Origin: Streptomyces sp. NBC_01237 | GTDB taxonomy: Bacteria > Actinomycetota > Actinomycetes > Streptomycetales > Streptomycetaceae | Length of the DNA: 64,000 bases | Direction of reading: 5' to 3' | NCBI RefSeq assembly: GCF_035917275.1 | Contig: NZ_CP108509.1 | Coordinates: 62,001-126,000 of the forward strand | Shown: positions 42,781-51,666 of the stretch, piece by piece | Numbering within the stretch: position 1 is the first letter of the stretch | Layout of the letters: each line of letters starts with the position of its first letter | Position numbers and translations under genes: made by a program | The notes under the pieces: generated by a model | Told to the model about the DNA's origin: nothing | Databases searched by the model: none | Seen by the model: only the letters and a program-made list of their open reading frames with translations

Positions 42781-43307
42781 TTCTGACCGGTCCCGAGATC
42801 ATCGGGGAACACAAGGCCGGACGGCTCCACGTTGAGCCGTTCGACACGGCGCGGGTGCAGCCCAACTCGTACGATGTCGCCCTGGGCCCGACCCTTCTGC
42901 GGTACACCGAATCGCCCCTCGATGTCCGTGCGGCCAACGCCACCGAAGAGATACTGATCCCGCCGGAGGGCGTGCTGCTGCAGCCGGACCGGATCTATCT
43001 GGGCTCCACCGTCGAAGTGATAGGCAGCGACCACTACGTGCCGATCCTTCACGCACGGTCCGGCGCGGCGCGGCTGGGGCTGTTCTGCCACGTCACCGCC
43101 GATCTCATCGACGTCGGGTCGAAGGGGCAGCTGACGTTCCAGCTGCACGCCGTCGAGCCGTTGCGCGTCCACGCCGGGGACGTCCTGGGCCAGGTCACGT
43201 TCATGCATGTGCAGGGGAGGCGCCTGCTCTACACCGGGAAGTACCAGGGATCGGTCGGCCCTCAGGCGTCCAGGAGCCATCTGGACCGTGCGAGGGAGCT
43301 GGTATGA
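42777..43307 (+). CDS. dCTP deaminase/dUTPase-superfamily protein 2
   Basis: 176 residues, paralogue of the preceding gene (shared LTGPEII, QPNSYDVALG, PPEGVLLQPDRIYLGSTVEV). Here the Asp stretch is kept (VTADLIDVGSKGQ) but the catalytic-position Glu is Gln (LTFQLHAVEP) and R-S-S is R-S-G. So each paralogue keeps a different half of the usual active site, which may mean a mixed trimer or different chemistry. Coupled to the genes on both sides. Confidence 0.82.
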   Translation: MILTGPEIIGEHKAGRLHVEPFDTARVQPNSYDVALGPTLLRYTESPLDVRAANATEEILIPPEGVLLQPDRIYLGSTVEVIGSDHYVPILHARSGAARLGLFCHVTADLIDVGSKGQLTFQLHAVEPLRVHAGDVLGQVTFMHVQGRRLLYTGKYQGSVGPQASRSHLDRARELV

Positions 43308-43801
43308 CGCGCGTGGTCACCGACCCTGCCGCGGGGGTGTCCGACCGGCGGGCCGCAGCGCTCGTCACGGTGGCTTTCGACACCATCAGCAGGCGGTACG
43401 TGGAGGACCGGCATCAGATCGCCGCTGCGCTGCTCGACGCGGACGGCGGTGTTCACGTCGGGCTACACCTTGACGCGATGGTCGGCCGGGCTGCCGTGTG
43501 CGCCGAGGCGGGCGCCCTGTCCGCGGTCCGCCTCGTCACCGGGGCGCCGCTGCTGATGATCGCCGCTGTCCGCTACCCGAAGCCCTCCGAGAGCGGCGGC
43601 GCCCGCATCGTTCCGCCCTGTGGCCTGTGCCGGGAACTGCTGCTCGACCACGGCCCCGGCCTCCACGTACCCGTCCCCGCTCATGGCGGCACGGTACGGC
43701 TCGTGGCACTGTCCCAGCTCCTGCCGGCCAAGTACGTCGGCACGAAGTGGCCCGCCCCCGTCCTTCCCTCCGCAGAATTCCTGACCGAGGAGACCTCATG
43801 A
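43304..43801 (+). CDS. Cytidine deaminase-like enzyme
   Basis: 165 residues with the cytidine deaminase zinc site: CAE in RAAVCAEAGALSAV and PCxxC in PPCGLCRELLLDH. This is the homotetrameric CDA/blasticidin-S-deaminase type with Cys as first ligand. It is slightly longer than free-standing CDA (about 130-140) owing to an N-terminal extension. It would deaminate a cytidine-type nucleoside or antibiotic. Part of the overlapping operon. Confidence 0.88.
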   Translation: MTRVVTDPAAGVSDRRAAALVTVAFDTISRRYVEDRHQIAAALLDADGGVHVGLHLDAMVGRAAVCAEAGALSAVRLVTGAPLLMIAAVRYPKPSESGGARIVPPCGLCRELLLDHGPGLHVPVPAHGGTVRLVALSQLLPAKYVGTKWPAPVLPSAEFLTEETS

Positions 43802-44709
43802 CGCAGCCCGACTTCCGCACCCCCGAGCTGGACGCCCTGGCCGAGCGGATCATCCCCGCCACCCACTTCGAGTTCCCGACCGAGACCGCCCGCGACCGGT
43901 TCTTCCACAACACCCGAATGCTCGACGTCAAACAGCACGTGCACAACGCCTACCGGACCAACCCCCGGTCCATGGTCGACCACATGATCACCAATCTGCA
44001 GCTCTCCGGAACGCAGGACCTGCTCGACCTGGGATGCGGCAACGGATTCATCCTGGAGCACCTGCGGCCCCACCTCGCCGACGGCACCATCACTGGCCTC
44101 GACAACGCCCCCGCCGTCCTGGACGCAGCCCGCCGGCGTCTCCACGGCACCGCCACCCCGTGTTCGTGGATCGAGTCCAGCGCGGACGACCTGACGATGC
44201 TCGCCGACGACTCCTTCGACCGGGTCATGGCCAACTACATGATCCACTACGTGCCCGACCTCGACCGGTGCTTCACCGCCATACGGCGGGTCATGCGCCC
44301 GGGCGGCATCTTCCAGCTGACCACGGACCGGGCCGACAGCATGCTGGAAATGTACGACGTACACTTCGAAGCGCTCCGCGCCCTGGACGCGCCCGACGAC
44401 CTGTTCAAGGCCACCCCCAAGGGGCGCCTGTCGCTGGACACCGGAGCCGCGCAGCTGGCCGAGTACTTCGAGCACGTGGAGAAGGTCACCTGGCAGGACC
44501 AGCTCAGGTTCACCGACCCGGCGCCGTTCATGCGGTTCTACGAGGTCGGGCACAACCACTGCTGTGCCTCATCCGTCCCCGACTCCCGGTTCGACGACGG
44601 TTTCTACGCCCGGCTGCGCGGTCTGGTGGAGGCGGAGGTCGTCCGCCGGATTCAGGCCGACGGGTACTTCGCGGTGACGAAGTTCACCGGGAGTTTCCTC
44701 TGCCGCTGA
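43798..44709 (+). CDS. Class I SAM-dependent methyltransferase
   Basis: 303 residues with motif I LLDLGCGNGFILEHL, motif II-like ITGLDNAPAVLDAA, and post-motif FDRVMANYMIHYV and RPGGIFQLTTDR. Small-molecule methyltransferase type; the acceptor is unknown. The C-terminal 80 residues (FMRFYEVGHNHC) may form the substrate pocket. ATG overlaps the deaminase stop. A 131-base gap follows before galU, which may have its own promoter. Confidence 0.85.
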   Translation: MTQPDFRTPELDALAERIIPATHFEFPTETARDRFFHNTRMLDVKQHVHNAYRTNPRSMVDHMITNLQLSGTQDLLDLGCGNGFILEHLRPHLADGTITGLDNAPAVLDAARRRLHGTATPCSWIESSADDLTMLADDSFDRVMANYMIHYVPDLDRCFTAIRRVMRPGGIFQLTTDRADSMLEMYDVHFEALRALDAPDDLFKATPKGRLSLDTGAAQLAEYFEHVEKVTWQDQLRFTDPAPFMRFYEVGHNHCCASSVPDSRFDDGFYARLRGLVEAEVVRRIQADGYFAVTKFTGSFLCR

Positions 44710-44840
44710 CGCGTAGGCGGTGTCGTGTGGCTCGAACGGTCGAGTGCCCTGCCGGTCCCGGTACCTGTGGCGGCCGGGGTTGGTAGCGTCCCCGTGCCGT
44801 GCCGGTTCTGGTGTGGCACTCGACCGACAGAGAGGGCCTC

Positions 44841-45749
44841 ATGGCCACCACGATCCGCCGGGCGGTCATTCCCGCCGCCGGCATCGGCTCCCGGCTGCTG
44901 CCGCTGACCAAGGCGATCCCCAAAGAGATGCTGCCGGTCGGCGACAAGCCGGTCATCGAGCACACCGTGTGCGAGCTCGTGGACTCCGGGATCACCGACA
45001 TCACCATCGTCGTGTCCGCGGGCAAGGGGCTCATCCAGGATCATTTCCGGCCTTCCCCAGCACTCGCGGAGCAGCTCCGGGCCGACGGGAAAGACCGATT
45101 CGCCGACGCGGTGGACCAGGTCGCCGAGCTGTCCCACAAAGGGCACATCACCTACCTCGACCAGCACGGCCCGTACGGGAACGGCACTCCGGTGCTGAAC
45201 GCGTCCCACAATTTCGGCGAGGAGCCGATGTTGGTGCTGTGGCCCGATGACGTGTTCGTCTCCGAAGTCCCCCGCGCCCAGCAGCTGATCCGGGCGTACG
45301 AGGCGACGCGGTGCCCGGTGCTGGCCCTGATGCCGATGGACCGGTCCGAGTCCCACCGTTACGGCGTCCCTGTGGTGAAGGAGGACATGGGCGGCGGGAT
45401 GCTGCGGATCACCGGGCTGGTGGAGAAGCCGAAACCGGCCGACGCACCGTCCGAGTTCGCGGCCATCGGCGGATACGTCGTCACCCCCGGCGTGGTCGAC
45501 GAGCTGCGCGAGCAGACCCGCCGCTGGTACGCGGCCGGCGACACGACGGCCGAGGTGTACCTCACCGACGCCATCAACGCCTACGCCTCGACCCGCGCGG
45601 CCTACGGACAGGTCATCCAGGGCCGCTGGTTCGACACGGGAAACCCCGCCTCCTACCTCGAAGCACAGTTCGCCACCGCCCTGCAGCACCCCGAATACGG
45701 TCCGCGCCTGCGCGAACTGGCGCGGAGCATGGACACCCCCAACAGCTGA
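44841..45749 (+). CDS. galU: UTP-glucose-1-phosphate uridylyltransferase
   Basis: 302 residues, full length. Family motifs: AVIPAAGIGSRLLPLTKAIP (nucleotide-binding loop), KEMLPVGDKPVIEH, VLWPDDVF (metal-binding Asp region), GLVEKPKP, and GRWFDTGNPASYLEA. Makes UDP-glucose from UTP and glucose-1-phosphate, presumably supplying the glycosyltransferase two genes downstream. ATG 44841 has AGAGAGG upstream; a longer start at GTG 44799 is less likely. As an operon member it is probably a second, dedicated galU copy. Confidence 0.93.
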   Translation: MATTIRRAVIPAAGIGSRLLPLTKAIPKEMLPVGDKPVIEHTVCELVDSGITDITIVVSAGKGLIQDHFRPSPALAEQLRADGKDRFADAVDQVAELSHKGHITYLDQHGPYGNGTPVLNASHNFGEEPMLVLWPDDVFVSEVPRAQQLIRAYEATRCPVLALMPMDRSESHRYGVPVVKEDMGGGMLRITGLVEKPKPADAPSEFAAIGGYVVTPGVVDELREQTRRWYAAGDTTAEVYLTDAINAYASTRAAYGQVIQGRWFDTGNPASYLEAQFATALQHPEYGPRLRELARSMDTPNS

Positions 45750-45801
45750 CCGCTCCCTTCGGGCCCGCCCCTTGGGAGAGGGGCCGGCCCGAAGGAGAAC
45801 C

Positions 45802-46935
45802 GTGAAGCCCCAATACGAACCCGTCATCGATCAGCACGACACCTGGCTCGCCGTCAACCCGGTCCAGGGCTGCCCCAAAGACTGCTCGTACTGCTACCTG
45901 AAGGACCTGGGCCTCACCCTCGCCAAGCCCGCCGAGCTCGCCACCCCGGCCGACACCCTCACCCAGCTCCTCGCGAGCCGCTACTACCACCCCCGTCTGA
46001 TCCTCGCCCTCTACACCTGCACCGACGCCCTCGCCACGCCCCGCACCCGCGCCCACCTCATCGCGCTCCTCGACGTCCTCGGCGACTCACCGGTCCGCAA
46101 CCCGGTCTGCCTCATCACCAAGTGCGCCGTCACCGACGACGTCGTCGCCTGCATCCGACGCAACCAGGCCAAGGGCCTGCGCGTCATCGTCTACCTCTCC
46201 TACTCCGGTCTCGGGCCCGACATCGAACGCGGCATCGACCACGGTGCGCTGAAGGACAACTTCCCCCGCCTCCACGCCGCGGACATTCCAGTCATCCACT
46301 ACTGGCGCCCGGCACTGCCGCAGAACAGCACCTCGGCCGTCATCGAATCGGTCATGGACCTGGCCTCCCGGTACGCGCGGTGCTCGGTCGCCGTCGGGAC
46401 CAAGGTCAAACCGACAGCGAAGGATCAGATCACCGCACTGTGGCCGCAGCTCGCCGACCCTGCGCTCGACCCACAGGCAGCCGACTCCGTCTGGCCACGG
46501 ACCACGTGGGACTGGCTTCGCGACCGACCCCGGCGCTACGACACCCACCCCGTCTACCAGACCAACTGCTGCGCGCTGGCCTACGTCCTGGGCGAGCCCG
46601 ACCACGGCGGTATCTGGAACTCCCCCACCTGCCTCAACGCCAACCACTGCCCGCCCGAGCAACGCAACCGGTGCGCCGCCCCCGTTCCCTCCCAGCAGCC
46701 GGTGACACCAGCCCAGATCAGCGAGCGGCTCCGCGTGATCGGGCTCACGGATCTCCCCCACTCCTACGACCGGCGGACCCGCACGCTGGTCCTGAGCGAC
46801 CCGGTGCCGCTGCGCGACCAGCACAACCTTGCCCAGGTTCTGCGCATCAGCGTCCGCGCTCCCCAAGCACCCGGAGAACGGTACTGGTCCGGCCGCCTGG
46901 CAGGAGGAACACCCCTCATCGTCGACGCCTCCTGA
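45802..46935 (+). CDS. Radical SAM protein
   Basis: 377 residues. The 4Fe-4S motif CPKDCSYCYL (CxxxCxxC) lies near residues 24-33. The rest fits a partial TIM barrel (LILALYTCTDALA, VCLITKCAV, VIVYLSYSGLG, VIHYWRP), somewhat like spore-photoproduct-lyase relatives. A second cysteine group near the C-terminus (QTNCCALAY, TCLNANHCP, RNRCAA) may hold another metal cluster. Substrate unknown. GTG 45802 chosen for its GAAGGAG site. It probably modifies the nucleotide/sugar product of the operon. Confidence 0.85.
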   Translation: MKPQYEPVIDQHDTWLAVNPVQGCPKDCSYCYLKDLGLTLAKPAELATPADTLTQLLASRYYHPRLILALYTCTDALATPRTRAHLIALLDVLGDSPVRNPVCLITKCAVTDDVVACIRRNQAKGLRVIVYLSYSGLGPDIERGIDHGALKDNFPRLHAADIPVIHYWRPALPQNSTSAVIESVMDLASRYARCSVAVGTKVKPTAKDQITALWPQLADPALDPQAADSVWPRTTWDWLRDRPRRYDTHPVYQTNCCALAYVLGEPDHGGIWNSPTCLNANHCPPEQRNRCAAPVPSQQPVTPAQISERLRVIGLTDLPHSYDRRTRTLVLSDPVPLRDQHNLAQVLRISVRAPQAPGERYWSGRLAGGTPLIVDAS

Positions 46936-46968
46936 CCAGCCGCCCACTTCACCTCACCGGAGAAATCC

Positions 46969-48534
46969 ATGGCACCGACATCCCGCCCCCTTTCGCTGGA
47001 CACCGGAGTCCTGTTCTGGCCGCGCGGCGGCAGCGCACAGGTCATCCGCTATCTCCTGCGCGAACTGAACAGCCGGGGCTGGACCACCACGCTCCACGCC
47101 GGATCACTCGGCAAGCCCGGCGACCCCTCCCACGGCTCCACGTTCTACAAAGACCTGACCCTCCACCCCTACGACTACAACGACGCCCAGCACCGGTTCC
47201 TCACGGGCCGGAACCCGCAAGGCGGCCCCCGCCCCTTCCACCCCTCCTACGAAGACCGCGGCCACTGCCCCGACCCCCTATTCCCCGCGGTACCCCCGAA
47301 CGACGCCGACCGCATCACCCGCGCGTGGACCGACCACCTCACCCGCCACCGCAGCCCCGACACCGGCATGCTCCACCTGCACCACCTCAGCCCCCTGCAG
47401 ACCGGCGCACGCAGCGCGTACCCGTCCGTCCCCCGCGTCACCACCCTTCACGGCACCGAACTCAAACTCATCGACGGCATGACCAGGCGCCTCCGCCTCG
47501 TCCGGTCCGCCGGCACCTTCCCCCAGGACCTCGCCCGCACCCTGCACACCGACAACCCCCACCGCACCGGTGAAGCACACCGTCTGGCATGCACCGCCCG
47601 CCTCGACGACACCGACACCGAACTGCTCACCACCACCGACTGGCAGAAATGGGCCCACTGCGAGTACTGGCTCACCCGGATGCGCCAGGCCGCCCACCAC
47701 GCCGGCGACCTCGCGGTCGTCTCCGACCAGGACCAGGAACTCGCCCAGCGCCTGCTCCACCTCGACACCCCGCCGCCGGTCATCCCCAACGGCGTGGACA
47801 CCACCGCCTTCCAGCCGCACGGCCTCACCCCCGACGAACGCATGCGACACCTCCGCCACTGGCTCGTTGCCGACCCCCAGGGCTGGGCACCGGGACAGGC
47901 CCCCGGCAGCATCCGCTACACCGACCGGGACCTGAAACGCCTCCTGGACCGCCACGGCCGGCCGCGGCCACTGCTTCTCTGGGTCGGCAGATACCTCGAC
48001 TTCAAACGCGTGCCCATCCTGCTCCAGGCATTCGCAGCCCTGCGCACCCGGCTGGACCCCGCCCCGGCCCTGCTGATGTGGGGCGGATACCCCGGCGAGT
48101 ACGAAGGCGTCCACCCCGCCGACATCGCGGCCCACCGAGGCATCCAGAAAGACGTCTTCTTCGCCGGCTGGCGCGGACACGACGAACTGCCCACCGGCCT
48201 GAACTGCGCCGACCTGCTCGTCGCCCCCGCCGTCAACGAACCCTTCGGCATGGTCTACCTGGAGGCCATGGCCTGCGGAACCCCACCCGTCGCCACCGCC
48301 ACCGGCGGCCCGCTGCGCACCATCACCCCCACCGGCCCGACCGCGACCGGGTGGCTCGTCAAACCCGACGACACCAACGACCTCGCTGACACCCTCACCA
48401 CCGCCCTGGCCGACCCGGCCGAACTCGCCCGCCGCGGCGCCAACGGCCGCACCCGCACCCTGACCACCTACAGCTGGTCCCACACCGCCGACCGCTACCT
48501 CGACCTCTACAACCACGCCCGCACACACGCATAG
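46969..48534 (+). CDS. GT4-type glycosyltransferase
   Basis: 521 residues with the GT-B fold: N-terminal FWPRGGSAQVIRYLLRELNS, hinge VVSDQDQELAQRLL and PPPVIPNGVDTTAF, then C-terminal LLLWVGRYLDFKRVPILLQA, FFAGWRGHDELP and the nucleotide-sugar motif NEPFGMVYLEAMACGTPPVA (E-x7-E). It is longer than typical GT4 enzymes because of an insertion of about 120 residues between residues 110 and 240. It probably uses UDP-glucose from GalU. A GGAG site lies upstream. Confidence 0.9.
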   Translation: MAPTSRPLSLDTGVLFWPRGGSAQVIRYLLRELNSRGWTTTLHAGSLGKPGDPSHGSTFYKDLTLHPYDYNDAQHRFLTGRNPQGGPRPFHPSYEDRGHCPDPLFPAVPPNDADRITRAWTDHLTRHRSPDTGMLHLHHLSPLQTGARSAYPSVPRVTTLHGTELKLIDGMTRRLRLVRSAGTFPQDLARTLHTDNPHRTGEAHRLACTARLDDTDTELLTTTDWQKWAHCEYWLTRMRQAAHHAGDLAVVSDQDQELAQRLLHLDTPPPVIPNGVDTTAFQPHGLTPDERMRHLRHWLVADPQGWAPGQAPGSIRYTDRDLKRLLDRHGRPRPLLLWVGRYLDFKRVPILLQAFAALRTRLDPAPALLMWGGYPGEYEGVHPADIAAHRGIQKDVFFAGWRGHDELPTGLNCADLLVAPAVNEPFGMVYLEAMACGTPPVATATGGPLRTITPTGPTATGWLVKPDDTNDLADTLTTALADPAELARRGANGRTRTLTTYSWSHTADRYLDLYNHARTHA

Positions 48535-48565
48535 TCCACCCCACCACCACAGAAAGGCCCCGACC

Positions 48566-49228
48566 ATGCCACCCATCAAGGGCGTCCTGTTCGACATGAA
48601 CGGCCTGTTCCGCATCTGGAACAACACCGGCGCCGCGCACAGCGAAGCCCTGGCCGAACTGCCTCCCGGCACCATCGCCCGCTACGCGTACGACCATCCC
48701 GCCTACCGCACCGCACGCGTCGGCATCATGACCGACACCGAGTGGGCCCAGGACGTGGCCAGCCGCCTGGCAGCCGACTTCCATCGCCCGCTCAACGACA
48801 TACGCGAAGCACTGGTCCCCTGGCGGCAGGACCGAGGCACCCCCGTGTCCACGATGATCGCTCTCCTGAACGAGGTACGCCGACACGTGCCCACAGGAGT
48901 CCTCTCCAACTGCACCGACGCATTGGCCACCGACCTCCAACACCACGGAATCACCTTCGACCACATCTGCTCCTCCGCCGAGCTCGGCGTCGACAAGCCC
49001 TCCCCCCATGCTTTTCGCCTCGCAGCAGACCGCATGGGACTCCCGCCCACGGCGCTCGCGTACTTCGACGACGAGCCCACCTTCGTCACCGCCGCCCTCA
49101 GTACCGGACTGCACGCCCACCTATACCGCACCCCGGAACGGACGGAACATACACTGCGGAGCATGGGGCTCCGCCTGCCGATAGCGACCACCCGGCGCGT
49201 GAACCCAGAAGCATTGATCCAGGAGTGA
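48566..49228 (+). CDS. HAD-family hydrolase with FDMNG motif I
   Basis: 220 residues of HAD subfamily IA: motif I VLFDMNGLF, motif II TGVLSNCTD, motif III GVDKPSPHAF, and motif IV LAYFDDEPTFVTAA. In phosphatases motif I is DxD; here the second Asp is Asn, which normally weakens phosphoryl transfer to water, so the protein may be slow, act as a mutase-like or non-phosphatase HAD, or bind only. Probably the last gene of the operon (AAAGG site, 31 bases after the glycosyltransferase). Confidence 0.85.
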   Translation: MPPIKGVLFDMNGLFRIWNNTGAAHSEALAELPPGTIARYAYDHPAYRTARVGIMTDTEWAQDVASRLAADFHRPLNDIREALVPWRQDRGTPVSTMIALLNEVRRHVPTGVLSNCTDALATDLQHHGITFDHICSSAELGVDKPSPHAFRLAADRMGLPPTALAYFDDEPTFVTAALSTGLHAHLYRTPERTEHTLRSMGLRLPIATTRRVNPEALIQE

Positions 49229-49344
49229 CGACCGCCCCGACGAAGCATCAGCGGCGAACGCGGACCGGACCATGACCGCTTTCCCAGCGAGCAGTTGTAC
49301 GACGGCGGGCACCGGTTCCCCCTTTCCAGAAGAGATCCTCGGGT

Positions 49345-49724
49345 GCGGTGGCGTCGGCGAGGACCGCCACCCCGACACCCTCACCGAGGCGGAACAGCTA
49401 CGCCTCAAGGCCGTTCTGGTCCACTGCCCCGAACTGGATGCACTCACCGGACACGTCCGGTCCTTCGCCGAGATCCTCACCGAGCGGCAAGGCCAGCGGC
49501 TGCCCGAGTGGCTCGACGCCGTCCGCAACGACAACCTGCCCGGCCTCCACACCCTCGCCGCCGGCATCGACCGAGACCGTGACGCTGTCATCGCCGGTCT
49601 CACCCTGCCCTGGAACTCGGGCGTCGTAGAGGGGCACGTCAACCGGATCAAGATGCTCAAGCGGCAGATGTTCGGCCGAGCCGGATTCCTGCTCCTCCGA
49701 AAGCGAGTGCTGCTCTACAGGTGA
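49345..49724 (+). pseudogene. ISL3-family transposase C-terminal fragment
   Basis: About 120 residues of an ISL3-type transposase tail: HVRSFAEILTERQGQRLPEW, GLTLPWNSGVVEGHVNRIKM, and LKRQMFGRAGFLLLRKRVLL. The Glu of the catalytic triad lies in VVEGHVN. The first two thirds are missing, so it is inactive. It marks a rearrangement boundary just after the nucleotide operon. Confidence 0.85.
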
Positions 49725-49732
49725 CCGACGCG

Positions 49733-50200
49733 TCAGGACGGCTGTCCCACTGGCTCGTACCCCTCATCGATTCGGCGAGGAGCCACGCCGAGAACCAAGT
49801 TCTCCATGGCGTGAGGCATCGGTCCGAAGCTGGCAACCCAGGTCTCGACGAGATAGATCACGCCCCCTTCATCGATGCCCAGGAAAAACCGGCCGTGGTC
49901 CAGCTCGCCGAGCGGGTAGAGATGGCGCCCGATCGCTTCGCCCCACTCCGTGAATCGGTCATCCTCGCCCCAGGCCAGCTCGGGGTCCAGCTCGAACGGC
50001 GTGCGTGCACAGCTGATCCCTGGTCCGCTGACGTTCACAGTCAAACCGCCGAACTCTTGCAGGAAGGCTTCCGCAGCGTCGTGCATCGCGAGGTCGACTG
50101 CTTCGAACATGTATCGCCAGCGGGCCGTGTCTACCTTCCGTCCAGGCGTCCAGCCCGACGCCTCCAACACCTCATCTACCTCTCGCGACCAGCTACTCAT
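49733..50200 (-). CDS. SUKH-3 domain immunity protein
   Basis: 155 residues matching the SUKH-3 family: VLEASGWTPGRKVDTARW, AFLQEFGGLTVNVSGPG, PFELDPELAWGEDDRFTEWG, and LYPLGELDHGRFFLGIDEGG with YLVETWVASFG. SUKH proteins neutralise polymorphic or contact-dependent toxins, often nucleases. No toxin gene adjoins; the nearest nuclease is the NucA/NucB protein at 52446. ATG 50200 gives the family's usual length. Confidence 0.88.
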   Translation of the reverse strand: MSSWSREVDEVLEASGWTPGRKVDTARWRYMFEAVDLAMHDAAEAFLQEFGGLTVNVSGPGISCARTPFELDPELAWGEDDRFTEWGEAIGRHLYPLGELDHGRFFLGIDEGGVIYLVETWVASFGPMPHAMENLVLGVAPRRIDEGYEPVGQPS

Positions 50201-50393
50201 CTGGGGCCCCGACTCCTCAGCTATGGGTGAGCAGTGATCATCTCAGCGGCCGACGTCACTGAACAGTGTGTGAGCGCCTCACGGAAAGCGAGCCAGAACC
50301 CGAGTTTGACGGCGTTGCGGTTCTTGCCAGGTCAGCAGCGTGATGCTCCTGGTGAAAGACGCTGGGAAGGTGGGAGAATAGGCTGCGCTGGCC

Positions 50394-51170
50394 ATGGATA
50401 CGAACGCCGAACCCGAGCAGACCCGGCACACCACGAACGCTGCTGGTCCGCCGATCCGGCGGCTGTTCCAGGACGTCATCGCCGACCGCATGCAGGGCCC
50501 CCGGCCGCCCCAGGCCGCGATGCTGTTCGACGGCGAGGTTGACCCTTGCTGGGACGACCGGAGCCTCCTCGGCGACTTCTATGGCGAGATCCTTCACCAG
50601 GACACCTGCCAGCCGTCCACTGCTGACGGCCTCGCCCTGGTCACGGCCCTCGCAGTCGACGACCGCGTTCCCGCCCGACACCGGTTCCAAGCCGTCGACC
50701 TGCTGTTCAGGGCTGCCACTGTCGCTGAGCGCCATCTCGCCGAGACCTGGCCGGCCATCCCACAGCATGCCGATCCCGACAGTGAGGCCCGGGCCCGCAG
50801 CGCGGTCCAGGCTCACGTTCCAACTCTGCTGGCCCGCTGGTCGGCCGAATGCCCAGCGGTTCGCCTAGCTCTCGCCGGACTCGCCGTGATCATTCCGACG
50901 GACCGCACCCTGCCCGCCCTGACACCGCGCCTGCGGACCTTCACGCATCAGCACCCCCAGGGCACCGACATCGGCGACTACGTGCGCTTCGTCCTCGTCC
51001 TGGCCACCCAGAACGACGACCAGATCCTCACGGCGACGGAGAAGCTCACTGACGCCTACTGGACGGGAACAGCGCGCGAAGTGCCAGCCCGGCCACGAGC
51101 CCTCCACCTCCTCGGCCAGATGCTGACGAAGGTCGGAATCGGACTCACCCGAGCACCCGCCAGGCAGTGA
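50394..51170 (+). CDS. Hypothetical helical protein
   Basis: 258 residues, all-helical by composition, with leucine- and alanine-rich segments suggesting HEAT-like or immunity-type repeats (GLALVTALAVDDRVPARHRF, AVDLLFRAATVAERHLAETW, YVRFVLVLATQNDDQILTAT). No family is named with confidence. It is divergent from the SUKH-3 gene, sharing a 193-base promoter region, so it may be another immunity protein. Confidence 0.6.
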   Translation: MDTNAEPEQTRHTTNAAGPPIRRLFQDVIADRMQGPRPPQAAMLFDGEVDPCWDDRSLLGDFYGEILHQDTCQPSTADGLALVTALAVDDRVPARHRFQAVDLLFRAATVAERHLAETWPAIPQHADPDSEARARSAVQAHVPTLLARWSAECPAVRLALAGLAVIIPTDRTLPALTPRLRTFTHQHPQGTDIGDYVRFVLVLATQNDDQILTATEKLTDAYWTGTAREVPARPRALHLLGQMLTKVGIGLTRAPARQ

Positions 51171-51264
51171 CGCACCGCGCGTCTCTGATGCTGCTATTTC
51201 TCGTGAACATTGACGGGCCTCAAGATCCGCAACCGCTGCCCAAACTGGCGGACAAACGCTGCCC

Positions 51265-51555
51265 CTAGAAGTGAACGAAACCACACCGGGCGAGGTTGTC
51301 CCGCAGTGACTGGGCGGGGATCGACAGCACGAGGTAGTCCGCCCCGGCCAGCGCGGCTGCCGCGTCGGTGGTCGCGGTCAGTGAGGCGGGCAGGGTGACG
51401 TCCGGCCAGTACGCCGGGTTGCGGTGTGTCCGGTTGATGCCGTCGGCGATCTCGTCCCGGCGGGCGTGGACGATGACGTCGGAGCCGGCGTCCGCGAGGA
51501 TCTTGGCGACGGCTGTTCCCCAGGACCCGGCCGACAGGACCGCCGCGCGGGTACG
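51265..51555 (-). pseudogene. gpsA-like N-terminal fragment
   Basis: The minus strand has an open frame without a start that reads [20 protein letters not shown], then [20 protein letters not shown], the Rossmann N-terminus of NAD(P)-dependent glycerol-3-phosphate dehydrogenase. About 95 codons are present and the frame then hits a stop; the substrate-binding half is missing. It lies next to a YcaO fragment, indicating joined debris. Confidence 0.75.
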
Positions 51556-51666
51556 GTGCTCGCTCGCTGCGGGGCCTCTCGGTGATGACGGTCAGGCTGG
51601 CGTCTTCGGGGTGGCGGCCGGGCCGGGCTATCGTATCGGCCGCCCGCGTACCGGGCCGTCGCAGTG

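Noticed and set aside
47278..48675. 465-codon minus-strand frame opposite the glycosyltransferase
   Set aside because: Gly/Val-rich shadow with no recognisable fold; the plus strand has a full GT4 signature.
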